A DNA stretch of 33,038 bases from CAYTAP01 sp964435775 (lineage in GTDB: Bacteria; Planctomycetota; Phycisphaerae; Tepidisphaerales; Tepidisphaeraceae): the NCBI GenBank assembly GCA_964435775.1, contig CAYTAP010000030.1, forward strand, positions 1 through 33,038, given 5' to 3'. Below the pieces are notes generated by a model. That model searched no databases and had not been told where the DNA came from. It worked only from the letters and a program-made list of their open reading frames with translations. Made by a program: the position numbers and the translations under genes. Below, piece by piece: positions 13,946 to 22,152 of this stretch. Position 1 is the first letter of the stretch. Every line of letters starts with the position of its first letter.

Positions 13946-16900
13946 TCACCCCACCGGCGCCGCGATCCGCGACCCGCCAACATAATCCTGATCAAAGGCG
14001 AAGAAACTCGAAATCGCATTCGGCGAATACCCGCCGCCGCCCTGAAACACCTTCACATTAGGCCCGCCCCCCGCGCCGGGGATCGCAAGAATCTCCGCCT
14101 TCCCATCCCCATCCAAATCCGCCGACGCGATCCAGATGCCGCTCAGGAATCCCGGATCGTACGCATAAAAGCTTGCCAGCTCGTTGCCGCTGGCGGCGTC
14201 AATCGCCTTGACGTGCGGGCCGGCCCCGACCCCCGCCGACGTGATGATCTCCGCCCGCCCGTCGCCATTGTAATCCCCCGCCGCCACCCGCACGCCGCCG
14301 CTGTACGCCGGGTCGTACGCGAAATAGCTCTCCACCGCCTGCTGCGTCGCCCCATCAAACACCTTCACATGCGGCCCGGCCCCCGGCCCGGCGCCCGTGA
14401 TGATGTCATCCCGCCCGTCGCCGGTGACATCCCCCGACGCCACCCGCACGCCCCCCTGAAACGCATTCCCAAAATAAGCCGGATCGGCCGGATCACTGGC
14501 TCCCGGATACACCAACATGCTCATCAACTCCGACCCATCCGCCCCACTAAACACCTTCAAATGCGGCGGCCCATCCGCCGCGATCGACACAATAATATCA
14601 TCGTGCCCATCACCGTTGATATCCCCGGCCGCCACGTTGATCTGCCCCTGGAACGCCAGCTTATAAAATGCCGAAGTCGCCACCGCCGGATCACCTCCAA
14701 CGCCGGGATAGGCGAGAAAACTTCCCAAAGGCCCACTCAAAGGCTCGTCGGTGTTACCGTCAAAGACGCGAATGTTAGTCGACCCACCAACTCCTGCGGC
14801 GACAATGATATCAGGAGTGCCGTCGGCGTTGACGTCGCCGGAGGCGACCGTGGTGCCACCGCGAAAGGATGAATCGAATGGAGTAATTGTTCCGACTGTT
14901 TGTTGGCTTCTCGACTCGAGAATGCGGACCATAGGTGAAACCCCTGGCCCAGTCGCAACGACAATCGAAGCATCGGAAACAGATACACTCTTAAGTTGCA
15001 CAGAAAGTTGCCCTAGCGCATCGCAAATGGCAATTGTTGGCCGTGGTGGCAGATTAGCCACCGCTTGCTGAATCATCGTTCCTATTTCATCATCGCTAAA
15101 GCCCAACGTCTCAAAGTACTGAAGCAGCCCTGGCATCGTTGCGCCTTGAGTTTGTAGTGCAGCGACCGACTGATTCCAAACATCTGCCGTTGGCAATTGC
15201 GTGCCAAGGCCATTAGCCCGAAGCAATGTCGCACATTCATTCATAGCGCGAGCAGCCGATTCCGCATGGGTATTGTATGCTCCCATGTATTGCAAAAATG
15301 CCGCATACTGCATGGCGGCGCTGGACGAATCGCCTGCTTCCAGTGCCGAGCCATACCGATTGGCCGTTATTTCGAGCGCGTTGACATCCACGATGGTCTG
15401 GTCAAGCGAAGAAACCATCTTCGATAGGGCCGAAGCGAGGTTAGGCGAATAAGTGGGTGGCAATTTAAGCGGTTGGGAGACCACCGGAGATGAAACGAAC
15501 ACTTGGTTATAGTTTACATCCGGTGGATCATTCGCCAAGTAGTGGAACGCAGGAGAGAGAATATACGTTGAAACCAGGCCGCTCGCCGAAAAAACGCATC
15601 CCCCATCGTTCGGGATGTCCCAGCCGCCGGAAAGAGTGGCAAGGCCACAGTTTTCGGCCAGGGAGGCCACATTTGTCACCAAACCGCCAGCACCAACAAC
15701 AAAGTTGGCGCCGATATTGTCTTCAAACTCATGGGTTTGTTCCATGGCAAAAATACTTGCTTCGAGCGGGAGAGTTGCATATGCATTGGGTGTCATCAGC
15801 GAGCCACCAAGGCTGAGGTAGCTTCCAATCGCTTTTATATTATTTGATGTGCGCTCGAATGTATCTTTCCACCCCCCCACAGGCGCATTGGCAAGAGCAA
15901 CTTGCCCGATGGTGGAATCAGCCGAAGTCATGGATTGAGCAAGTCCGGGATCGTGCATGAGCTTATCCTGGAAATCCTGCTGCCGATTCCAGATTTGTGC
16001 TTGCGCAGGATAAATGCTCAAATCAAATGACATTTGTGGCTGTGGGGGAACTGAAACCGGTGTGGGAATAACGCCATTCCATGTTGCACTTGGATCGCTC
16101 CATCTTGATGCAATCGAATTCCAGACGTGGATCGTTATCGAATCACCTGGCAATACTGCTTCTCCATTTGCCCCATAGGGTCCCGCAAAGCCACCGATCA
16201 CAATTTCATTATTGGTCCACGATTCATACTTGAGCGTGACAGAAGCAGCCGCGTACTCTCCAAAGTAAGACCCTCCCGCAAAAAAATACTTTGCGCTGCC
16301 CCCGCCACCATTGTCGTACAAATAAAGAAAATTGGAGTCCCCCGTGAATGGCACATCAGACGGCGTGGCGCCAAACCCAAAGCCTCGTATGGTAATTGTG
16401 GTATCTTGACCTGCTCCCGAAAATTTCACGCCGAGGACATGAGGCGTAATATTGTCCACAGCATGAATTGAACCGCCAAGCGAGAGACTATAGTGGAGGA
16501 AATCATCACTTCCTGCTTCGCTGGCGATGATCGTGTACGATCCATCCTGCGGCAACGCATCGAGTGTAGCGTCGAGATAACCACCAACGCCCGCATATCG
16601 CTTAATTAATTGAGTGCCGTCCGGTGCGATGAACACAATCTGCGATTTGGCGTTGTAATATGAACCATCCGCCAATTCCATTGCAATATCCACACTGTCG
16701 CCGGCGCGGGCCTCGAAGGTATAGACGTCAGCATCCCCTGGGTTCAAACTCCCCGTGACAGTCTGGCCGCTGGAAATGACTCCGCCGTTGGGATCGGTCT
16801 GCGTCGCCGGCGCCTTGGCCATGGTCAGATGGTAGTTGAGCAAATCACTGCTGCCTGCCGCGCTGGCGACAATAACGTATGTTCCATCCTGTGGAAGGGC

Positions 16901-17530
16901 ATCAGGCGCAACGCCAAGGCCTCCTCCAATGCCGGCCGCTTGATGCACCAACGGGGTACCATCAGGCGCGAGGAGCACAATTTGCGATTTGGCGTCATAA
17001 TACGATCCGTCCGCCAACCCCATCACAATCTCCACGCTGTCGCCGGCGCGAGCATCGAAGGTGTAGACGTCCGCATCGCCTGGGTTCAAGATGCCCGTCA
17101 CGGTCTGGCCGCTGGAAATGATTCCGCCGTCGGGATCCATCTGTATGCCCGGCCCTTTGGCCATGGTTAGGTGGTAGTTGAGGAAATCATTATTGCCTGC
17201 CGCGCTTGCGACGATCGTATATGTTCCGTCGTGCGCCAAGGGATCGAGGCTGACATTGAGGCCCCCTCCAACACCTGCGTACTGACTGAAGGCTTGCGTA
17301 CCATCAGGCGCGATCAGATCAATCTGCGATTTGGCATTAGAAGTAGATCCATCCGCCAACCCCATCGTAATCTCCACGCTATCGCCGGCGTGAGCCTCGA
17401 AGACGTAGGAGTTGGTTTGCCCCGGGGTTAAGCTACCAATGACTGTCTGGCCTGACGTAATCGCGGATGCGGAAAGCAGCACTCGCTCTTCCAGTAATTC
17501 CAAACAAAACGTCTTCGGTCGCACCGCCAT
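13946..17530 (-). CDS. Large secreted surface protein: LEPR-XLL motif, three PPC-like repeats, IPT/TIG-like domain, FG-GAP propeller
   Basis: 1194 residues from the ATG at 17530. The first 22 residues (MAVRPKTFCLELLEERVLLS, then AS) carry the LE-ERVLLSA motif found at the N-terminus of many planctomycete surface proteins, taken as a sorting signal. Three PPC-like beta domains follow (about 26-125, 140-238, 254-352) with an exact 114-residue period. Residues 360-490 contain TITIRGFGFG and look like an IPT/TIG fold. Residues 500-880 are mostly helical, with no family I recognise. From about 885 to the end there are five FG-GAP/VCBS blades with calcium loops such as DVNADGTPD, DINGDGHDD and DVTGDGRDD, which form a beta-propeller used in adhesion. 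Base composition changes sharply near 14,750. An in-frame extension to 17674 lacks similarity. The role is probably adhesion or cell-surface structure; no catalytic site is visible. Confidence 0.9.
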   Translation of the reverse strand: MAVRPKTFCLELLEERVLLSASAITSGQTVIGSLTPGQTNSYVFEAHAGDSVEITMGLADGSTSNAKSQIDLIAPDGTQAFSQYAGVGGGLNVSLDPLAHDGTYTIVASAAGNNDFLNYHLTMAKGPGIQMDPDGGIISSGQTVTGILNPGDADVYTFDARAGDSVEIVMGLADGSYYDAKSQIVLLAPDGTPLVHQAAGIGGGLGVAPDALPQDGTYVIVASAAGSSDLLNYHLTMAKAPATQTDPNGGVISSGQTVTGSLNPGDADVYTFEARAGDSVDIAMELADGSYYNAKSQIVFIAPDGTQLIKRYAGVGGYLDATLDALPQDGSYTIIASEAGSDDFLHYSLSLGGSIHAVDNITPHVLGVKFSGAGQDTTITIRGFGFGATPSDVPFTGDSNFLYLYDNGGGGSAKYFFAGGSYFGEYAAASVTLKYESWTNNEIVIGGFAGPYGANGEAVLPGDSITIHVWNSIASRWSDPSATWNGVIPTPVSVPPQPQMSFDLSIYPAQAQIWNRQQDFQDKLMHDPGLAQSMTSADSTIGQVALANAPVGGWKDTFERTSNNIKAIGSYLSLGGSLMTPNAYATLPLEASIFAMEQTHEFEDNIGANFVVGAGGLVTNVASLAENCGLATLSGGWDIPNDGGCVFSASGLVSTYILSPAFHYLANDPPDVNYNQVFVSSPVVSQPLKLPPTYSPNLASALSKMVSSLDQTIVDVNALEITANRYGSALEAGDSSSAAMQYAAFLQYMGAYNTHAESAARAMNECATLLRANGLGTQLPTADVWNQSVAALQTQGATMPGLLQYFETLGFSDDEIGTMIQQAVANLPPRPTIAICDALGQLSVQLKSVSVSDASIVVATGPGVSPMVRILESRSQQTVGTITPFDSSFRGGTTVASGDVNADGTPDIIVAAGVGGSTNIRVFDGNTDEPLSGPLGSFLAYPGVGGDPAVATSAFYKLAFQGQINVAAGDINGDGHDDIIVSIAADGPPHLKVFSGADGSELMSMLVYPGASDPADPAYFGNAFQGGVRVASGDVTGDGRDDIITGAGPGAGPHVKVFDGATQQAVESYFAYDPAYSGGVRVAAGDYNGDGRAEIITSAGVGAGPHVKAIDAASGNELASFYAYDPGFLSGIWIASADLDGDGKAEILAIPGAGGGPNVKVFQGGGGYSPNAISSFFAFDQDYVGGSRIAAPVG
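16420..17455 (-). repeat. Three tandem 342-bp coding repeats (PPC-like domains)
   Basis: Inside the surface-protein gene the SGQTV codons recur at residues 26, 140 and 254, an exact 114-codon (342-bp) period. For example, GTCTGGCCGCTGGAAATGA on the plus strand appears near 16763 and again near 17105. Copies 2 and 3 are closest to each other and copy 1 is more divergent. This suggests stepwise tandem duplication with the newest pair at 2/3. Confidence 0.88.
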
Positions 17531-17787
17531 GTTATACCGATTTGTGTTCTTACACCTCGCGCCGCCGAGGCCCGGTGAAAATGATCTGTACCAACGCATC
17601 CAAACTCCCGACGATTGCCGCCTCGTTACGACAAGTGGCATAGAACCGCGTCCCAACGGCCTGGGCAACCCCATAGAAGATGCTCAAGCGTTCTGACCGT
17701 CACTCCGGCATACGCGGTATGCGATCCATCCGCGCATCAGGCATCCTTGTCCAATGGCTCGGAACAATTCATTTACTCCGCATATCG
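17531..17787. promoter_or_regulatory. Upstream region of the surface-protein gene
   Basis: 257 bp between the surface-protein start and the stop of the small membrane protein, both on the minus strand. I see no gene. A short perfect palindrome, GCATAC-GCG-GTATGC (17708-17722), lies about 180 bases before the surface-protein start and could bind a dimeric regulator. No classical promoter elements stand out. Confidence 0.3.
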
Positions 17788-18048
17788 TCAGACCACATCT
17801 GCCGCTACTTTCGCCAGCGGCAAATCGCCGCCCGCCTTTGTCCGAGTATTTTCCTCAATTGCGAACAGCACACCGATGATTTCACTGACTGCCACAATGA
17901 ACAGTCCCAATGCCAGCACTACAATGCCAATCAACAGGCCAATTCGCCGTTCCTCAAGGCCATAAACAATACCACCGACTGCGATGATCCATCCCAAGCC
18001 CCATAGGAGCTTGGCGATGAAGGAAAGAACGAGAAATCTCTTATTCAT
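17788..18048 (-). CDS. Small two-helix membrane protein, unknown function
   Basis: An 86-residue protein I do not recognise. It has two hydrophobic segments (about 9-30 and 36-65) separated by the charged turn LEERR, and a soluble polar tail (66-86). This predicts an inner-membrane protein with a short cytoplasmic or periplasmic hairpin. The ATG at 18048 is supported by GGGAGA 4 bases upstream, while a longer in-frame start at 18108 has no such site. It follows the lipoprotein gene by about 70 bases on the same strand and may share its transcript. No catalytic motif is visible. Confidence 0.72.
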   Translation of the reverse strand: MNKRFLVLSFIAKLLWGLGWIIAVGGIVYGLEERRIGLLIGIVVLALGLFIVAVSEIIGVLFAIEENTRTKAGGDLPLAKVAADVV

Positions 18049-18121
18049 GGGTTCTCCCGTGGGTGAAATCTCAATGATCCGCCGATGCCTCGGCGCACGC
18101 CGTGTCATCCCTCAAACGAAC

Positions 18122-18829
18122 TCACAGCTGCCGCAACGTCCCCTTCCCCAGATACGTCGCCATCGTCTGCACCAGCGCGTTGATGATGCTCTGTCGTTCG
18201 CCGCGGTAGGTTTTGACGGCCGTCCACCAGCGGTGACTCGTCGAGGCGTCGAACAGCGTCAATTCGAGCTTGCACTGCGGCTCTGACGCATAAGTGGGCT
18301 GATTGTTGTAGTAATTCACGCCCGTCTGGATCTGAACCGTGGTCAATTTATAGGTACCGATTAAAAATCCATCGGCGCCGGTCGCCTTGCCCAATTGTTG
18401 CAGGAATTCCTTGGTGGCCGCCGACGTGACCATTTGTCCCCCGTTGCCGCCGAACGTATTGAAGTCGGCCTGAAGATTCTTAAAGCCACTTGTCAGGCTG
18501 TTGGCGTTGATGGCGGTGATCACCTCATGCTCTCCAATGATCTTCCACTGCGATTGCCTTTGCTGAAGCTCTGAAGTCAATGAGGCGCTCAAGTTATCCG
18601 CGAATTGTTCATCCGTTTGTCCAACCGGAGACAACGGAAGCACCGCCAGCGTGTGGATCTTGCTGAACTCCCAGTCGGGAGCCATGGATGCCTCATCGGG
18701 CTCCTGAATCTGCGGCGGCCCGCTTTGCCCCTGCTGAAACATCGCGCACCCACTGATCCCCAGCAGGGATCCCATCGCCAACGCCACGACACACATACGC
18801 AGCTTCTTCCCAAAAACTCGATTCCGCAT
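18122..18829 (-). CDS. Lipoprotein, CsgG/LpoB-like fold (putative)
   Basis: 235 residues. A lipoprotein signal has a basic start (MRNRVFGKKLR), a hydrophobic stretch and the lipobox ISGC with lipidated Cys28. The mature part contains LAVLPLSPVGQTDEQFADNL, then SLTSELQQR, then a late GADGFLIGTYKL strand. This is the order seen in CsgG/LpoB/FlgO-type periplasmic lipoproteins, which work as outer-membrane assembly or envelope factors. That match is by pattern only. The ATG at 18829 has AAGGAG 7 bases upstream; a TTG at 18835 is in frame but too close to the ribosome site. It is divergent from the LuxR-type regulator (140 bp apart), so it may be a target of that regulator. Confidence 0.8.
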   Translation of the reverse strand: MRNRVFGKKLRMCVVALAMGSLLGISGCAMFQQGQSGPPQIQEPDEASMAPDWEFSKIHTLAVLPLSPVGQTDEQFADNLSASLTSELQQRQSQWKIIGEHEVITAINANSLTSGFKNLQADFNTFGGNGGQMVTSAATKEFLQQLGKATGADGFLIGTYKLTTVQIQTGVNYYNNQPTYASEPQCKLELTLFDASTSHRWWTAVKTYRGERQSIINALVQTMATYLGKGTLRQL

Positions 18830-18944
18830 CTGCAAACTCCTTCCAAAAGAAATGTTGCTCCGTCCACGACTTTTGCTAAAGTAGTTCAGCCAAGTCGTAG
18901 AAATGACATCGTTCGCGCATAATCGTTAGTCGCTCGTAAATTAT

Positions 18945-18968
18945 CCATCCCTCTAAACAGAGGGATGG
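18945..18968 (+). promoter_or_regulatory. Perfect 10-bp hairpin enclosing the luxR-type ribosome site
   Basis: CCATCCCTCT (18945-18954), loop AAAC, and AGAGGGATGG (18959-18968) form a perfect 10-bp stem that ends one base before the ATG at 18970. The only Shine-Dalgarno-like bases for that start (AGAGGG) lie within the 3' arm and would be hidden when folded. It could also be a DNA operator. The structure is seen; the function is inferred. Confidence 0.7.
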
Positions 18969-18969
18969 C

Positions 18970-19806
18970 ATGTCGAACTATGCAAACGCAAAGATAAGCA
19001 AGCGCAACATGACCAAATCACAGCGCCCCAGCTTGAGCGAATGCCGCCGCGCCCTGCGCCTCGTCGGTGACATCCGAGACCTCGGCCATGATTCCCAGTT
19101 GTGGCACCAGCGCCTGGCCGACGGGATGATTGATTTACTTAATGCCCATACCGCCATCGCCGGCGAGTGGAAATGGGTTCGTCCGGGCTGTCCCCTTCAG
19201 CCGGTGCAGATCGTCACCGCCGGCCTGTCCGACGCCTCCGCACCTCTGTTTCGTCGCTATGTGCGCGAAAATCGTTTCTCAACCGATCCGTTTTACGTCG
19301 CTATCAGCCGACGCCCGCGCCCCGCCGGCGTCGTCGTTCGACGCGAACTCGTCCCCGATCACGTTTGGTACCAGTGCCCCGAATACACCGAATTCTTTTA
19401 TCCCTCCGGCCTGGATTGCGCCCTCCATTCCAATCGCGCCATAGCCAATGTCGAACGCGTCGATATATTCACCATCCGCCGCGCTTCTCGCCAGCCTCCC
19501 TTTTCCCTGCATGACAAGAGGCTCGCCATGCTCTTGCACCACGAAGTCTCCCGCCTCATCGGCACCGCTCTATCCCCCCTCGGCAAACCCGGCATTCGCG
19601 GCCTGCCCCCTCGCCTGCGCAACGTCCTCGAAGGCGTTCTCCATGGCCACTGCGAAAAGCAAATCGCCGAATCCCTCGACATCTCCCCCACCACCCTCCA
19701 CGACCATATCGCCCGGCTCTATGCCCATTTCCACGTCCACTCCCGCACCGAGCTTGTCAGCACATACCTATACCGCTCCAACCCAACCTCCACGTCCACT
19801 GCCTAG
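18970..19806 (+). CDS. LuxR-type helix-turn-helix transcriptional regulator
   Basis: 278 residues. The C-terminal LuxR/GerE DNA-binding domain (about 211-268) shows LPPRLRNVLEGVLHGHCEKQ, then IAESLDISPTTLHDHIARLY and HVHSRTELVS, matching the four-helix pattern of the family. The N-terminal 200 residues resemble a GAF/PAS-like sensor with W, Y and F residues (WYQCPEYTEFFYPSGLD) common in stand-alone regulators of planctomycetes. No receiver aspartate is present, and there is no luxI-like gene in the window, so classic quorum sensing is not supported. I use the ATG at 18970 because a ribosome-site-like AGAGGG lies 5 bases upstream within a perfect hairpin; an ATG at 19009 (MTKSQRPSL) lacks one. 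It is divergent from the lipoprotein gene. Confidence 0.88.
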   Translation: MSNYANAKISKRNMTKSQRPSLSECRRALRLVGDIRDLGHDSQLWHQRLADGMIDLLNAHTAIAGEWKWVRPGCPLQPVQIVTAGLSDASAPLFRRYVRENRFSTDPFYVAISRRPRPAGVVVRRELVPDHVWYQCPEYTEFFYPSGLDCALHSNRAIANVERVDIFTIRRASRQPPFSLHDKRLAMLLHHEVSRLIGTALSPLGKPGIRGLPPRLRNVLEGVLHGHCEKQIAESLDISPTTLHDHIARLYAHFHVHSRTELVSTYLYRSNPTSTSTA

Positions 19807-20095
19807 GCCACACCTTCATGGAATATCGCCATAACTCATGTGCTGCGCGCCTCACCACCATCGCCCGCACCAAAAATCCCGCCGCGATCATTTCCCAACG
19901 AATCCAATTCGCCGGAGCAAGCTCAGCGCCGCCTCCGTTCCAACGCGCCGCGCGCCGGATCAATCAAGCAGCCCACAAATGAAACCCGCCAGAACCAACC
20001 ATTCGCGTTTGTTCGCCTGCCCGCCCCCGGCGCGCCACCCGCGGGCCGCGGGAGTCGTTCTTCATTCCCCGCCCCCGCCGCGTTATTATGCGCTC
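19807..20095. other. Intergenic region before ligA
   Basis: 289 bp without a supported gene. The ligA frame is open across most of it, but the encoded residues (Pro/Ser/Arg-rich) have no ligase similarity. No clear promoter, ribosome site or terminator is visible. Confidence 0.4.
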
Positions 20096-22102
20096 ATGGC
20101 CAGCACTCTTGCAGATCGCGCCCGACAGCTTCGCGAGCAGTTGAACCACCACAACGAGCTTTATTACATCGACGCCCGCCCGGCCATTTCCGATCACGCC
20201 TATGACCGGCTCATGCGCGAGCTGATCGACCTGGAAAAAGCGCATCCGGAACTGCTCACCCCCGACTCCCCCACCCAGCGCGTCGGCGGCGAACCGCTCG
20301 ATTCCCTCAAGCCCGTTCGTCACGCCATCCCGATGATGAGCATCGACAACACCTACAGCGAAGATGAGGTCCGCGCGTTCGATCAGCGGGTGCGCAAGGC
20401 GCTGGAAGGCGAGGCGGTCGCCTATGTGCTCGACCCCAAGATCGACGGCACGGCCATCAGCCTGCGCTATGAAAAAGGCGTCCTCGTTCTCGCCTCCACG
20501 CGCGGGCGGGGCAACGTGGGGGATGACATCACCGTCAACGCCCGAACGATTTATTCGATCCCGCTCAAGCTCAAAGGCTCGCCGCCGCCGATCCTCGAAT
20601 TGCGCGGCGAAGTTTACATGGACAACGAGGATTTTCAGCGGGTCAACAAGGAGATCGAGGCCGAGGGCGCCGAGCCATACGCCAACGCCCGCAACCTGAC
20701 GGCCGGGACGCTGCGGCGGCTGGACCCCAAAATCGTCGCCAAGCGCCGCCTGCGCTTTCTGGCGCACGGCCTGGGACAGGTCGAGCCGATGCCGGCGACG
20801 AGCTACAGCCAGTGGCTCAAGCTCATCGCGGAATGGGGCTTCCCCGTCGCGCGGGAGATTTATCACGCCAGGGATATCGATCACGCGATCGACATCATCC
20901 ACGAGTTCGCCAAGGTGCGGCCATCCCTTTCATACATGACCGACGGGATGGTGATGAAGGTCGATTCGTTCGACCAGCGGGATCGCCTCGGCGCGACGAG
21001 CAAAGCGCCGCGATGGCTGATCGCCTTCAAATATGAAACCGAACAGCAGCCGACGCTTCTCAAAGCCGTGCGCTGGCAGGTGGGCAAGGGAGGAAACCTC
21101 ACGCCGGTGGCCGACCTCGAACCCGTCTTCATCGGCGGCGTCACGGTCTCGCATGTTTCGCTTCACAACATCGACCAGATCCGCCGACTCGATGTGCATG
21201 AAGGGGACACGCTGGTCGTCGAACGGGCCGGGGAAGTCATTCCGTATGTCGTGCAGGTTCTCCCCGACAAGCGGCCGCGCCATGCCAAGCCGATCGCCCT
21301 CCCCACCCGCTGCCCCAGTTGCGATGCGCCGGTCGAAAAGGAGCCCGACACGCCATACATCCGCTGCGTCAACCCCGCCTGCCCGGCGCAGCTCAAGGAG
21401 CGGCTGCTCTGGTATTGCGGCCGTGGGCAGATGGACATCGATGAAATCGGCGAAAAGCTCGTCGATCAACTCGTCGATCGCGGGCTGGTCAAAACGTTCG
21501 CCGACCTTTATCGGTTGACCAAGGACGAGCTGCTGAAGCTTGATCGCATGGGGGAGAAATCCGCCGGCAACATCCTCTCAATGATTTCAGCCAGTCGCAA
21601 ACAGGGATTGGATCGTCTGCTGGCCGGCTTGGGCATCCGGCATGTCGGAACGCGCGTCGCGTTTGTGCTCGCATCTCATTTCGGGTCGATCAACGCCATT
21701 GAAATAGCGAACACGGAAGAATTGTCCACCGTCCCCGAAATCGGGCCGGTCATCGCCGAATCCGTGCATACTTTCTTTCACAACGCCGCGAGCCTCGACG
21801 CCGTGCGCCAGCTCCAGGCGCTGGGCATCGATCCCCACATGGCCGTCAAGCCGGCCGGGGACGCCGCCGCGCTTCCGCTCAATGGCCAAAGCATCGTCGT
21901 CACCGGCACGCTCGAGCATTTCGACCGACAAGGCATCGAGCGCCTCATCACGGAGCTCGGCGGCAAAGCCTCCGGCAGCGTCAGCAAAAAAACCGCCTTC
22001 GTCGTCGCCGGCGAATCGCCGGGGAGCAAGGTCGATAAAGCCAAAAAACTCGATGTCCCCATCCTGAGCGAACAAGAGTTCCTCAAAAAAGTGGGACGAT
22101 GA
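20096..22102 (+). CDS. ligA: NAD-dependent DNA ligase
   Basis: A 668-residue enzyme that seals nicks in DNA during replication and repair, using NAD. Domains in order are: Ia (YYxxxxxxxSDxxYDxL at 23-39), adenylation with nucleophile Lys115 in KIDGTAISLRYEKG, the OB fold (VGKGGNLTPVADLEPV), a four-cysteine zinc finger (CPSC at about 405-408, then CVNPAC at about 423-428), helix-hairpin-helix repeats (GLGIRHVGTRVA), and a C-terminal BRCT (about 590-668). All functional parts and the length are standard. The common KIDGLAIS is KIDGTAIS here, a mild change. I start at the ATG at 20096 because ligase similarity begins there; no ribosome site is clear. It is convergent with the porin gene, 50 bp away. 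Confidence 0.97.
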   Translation: MASTLADRARQLREQLNHHNELYYIDARPAISDHAYDRLMRELIDLEKAHPELLTPDSPTQRVGGEPLDSLKPVRHAIPMMSIDNTYSEDEVRAFDQRVRKALEGEAVAYVLDPKIDGTAISLRYEKGVLVLASTRGRGNVGDDITVNARTIYSIPLKLKGSPPPILELRGEVYMDNEDFQRVNKEIEAEGAEPYANARNLTAGTLRRLDPKIVAKRRLRFLAHGLGQVEPMPATSYSQWLKLIAEWGFPVAREIYHARDIDHAIDIIHEFAKVRPSLSYMTDGMVMKVDSFDQRDRLGATSKAPRWLIAFKYETEQQPTLLKAVRWQVGKGGNLTPVADLEPVFIGGVTVSHVSLHNIDQIRRLDVHEGDTLVVERAGEVIPYVVQVLPDKRPRHAKPIALPTRCPSCDAPVEKEPDTPYIRCVNPACPAQLKERLLWYCGRGQMDIDEIGEKLVDQLVDRGLVKTFADLYRLTKDELLKLDRMGEKSAGNILSMISASRKQGLDRLLAGLGIRHVGTRVAFVLASHFGSINAIEIANTEELSTVPEIGPVIAESVHTFFHNAASLDAVRQLQALGIDPHMAVKPAGDAAALPLNGQSIVVTGTLEHFDRQGIERLITELGGKASGSVSKKTAFVVAGESPGSKVDKAKKLDVPILSEQEFLKKVGR

Positions 22103-22152
22103 ATCGGGGTCGGTGGCTACCGCTTATCTGTTGATGTCATGCCGGATTCAAT

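Noticed and set aside
18970..19806. Quorum-sensing LuxR/LuxI system
   Set aside because: No luxI-like gene is present and the N-terminal domain does not show a clear autoinducer-binding pattern.
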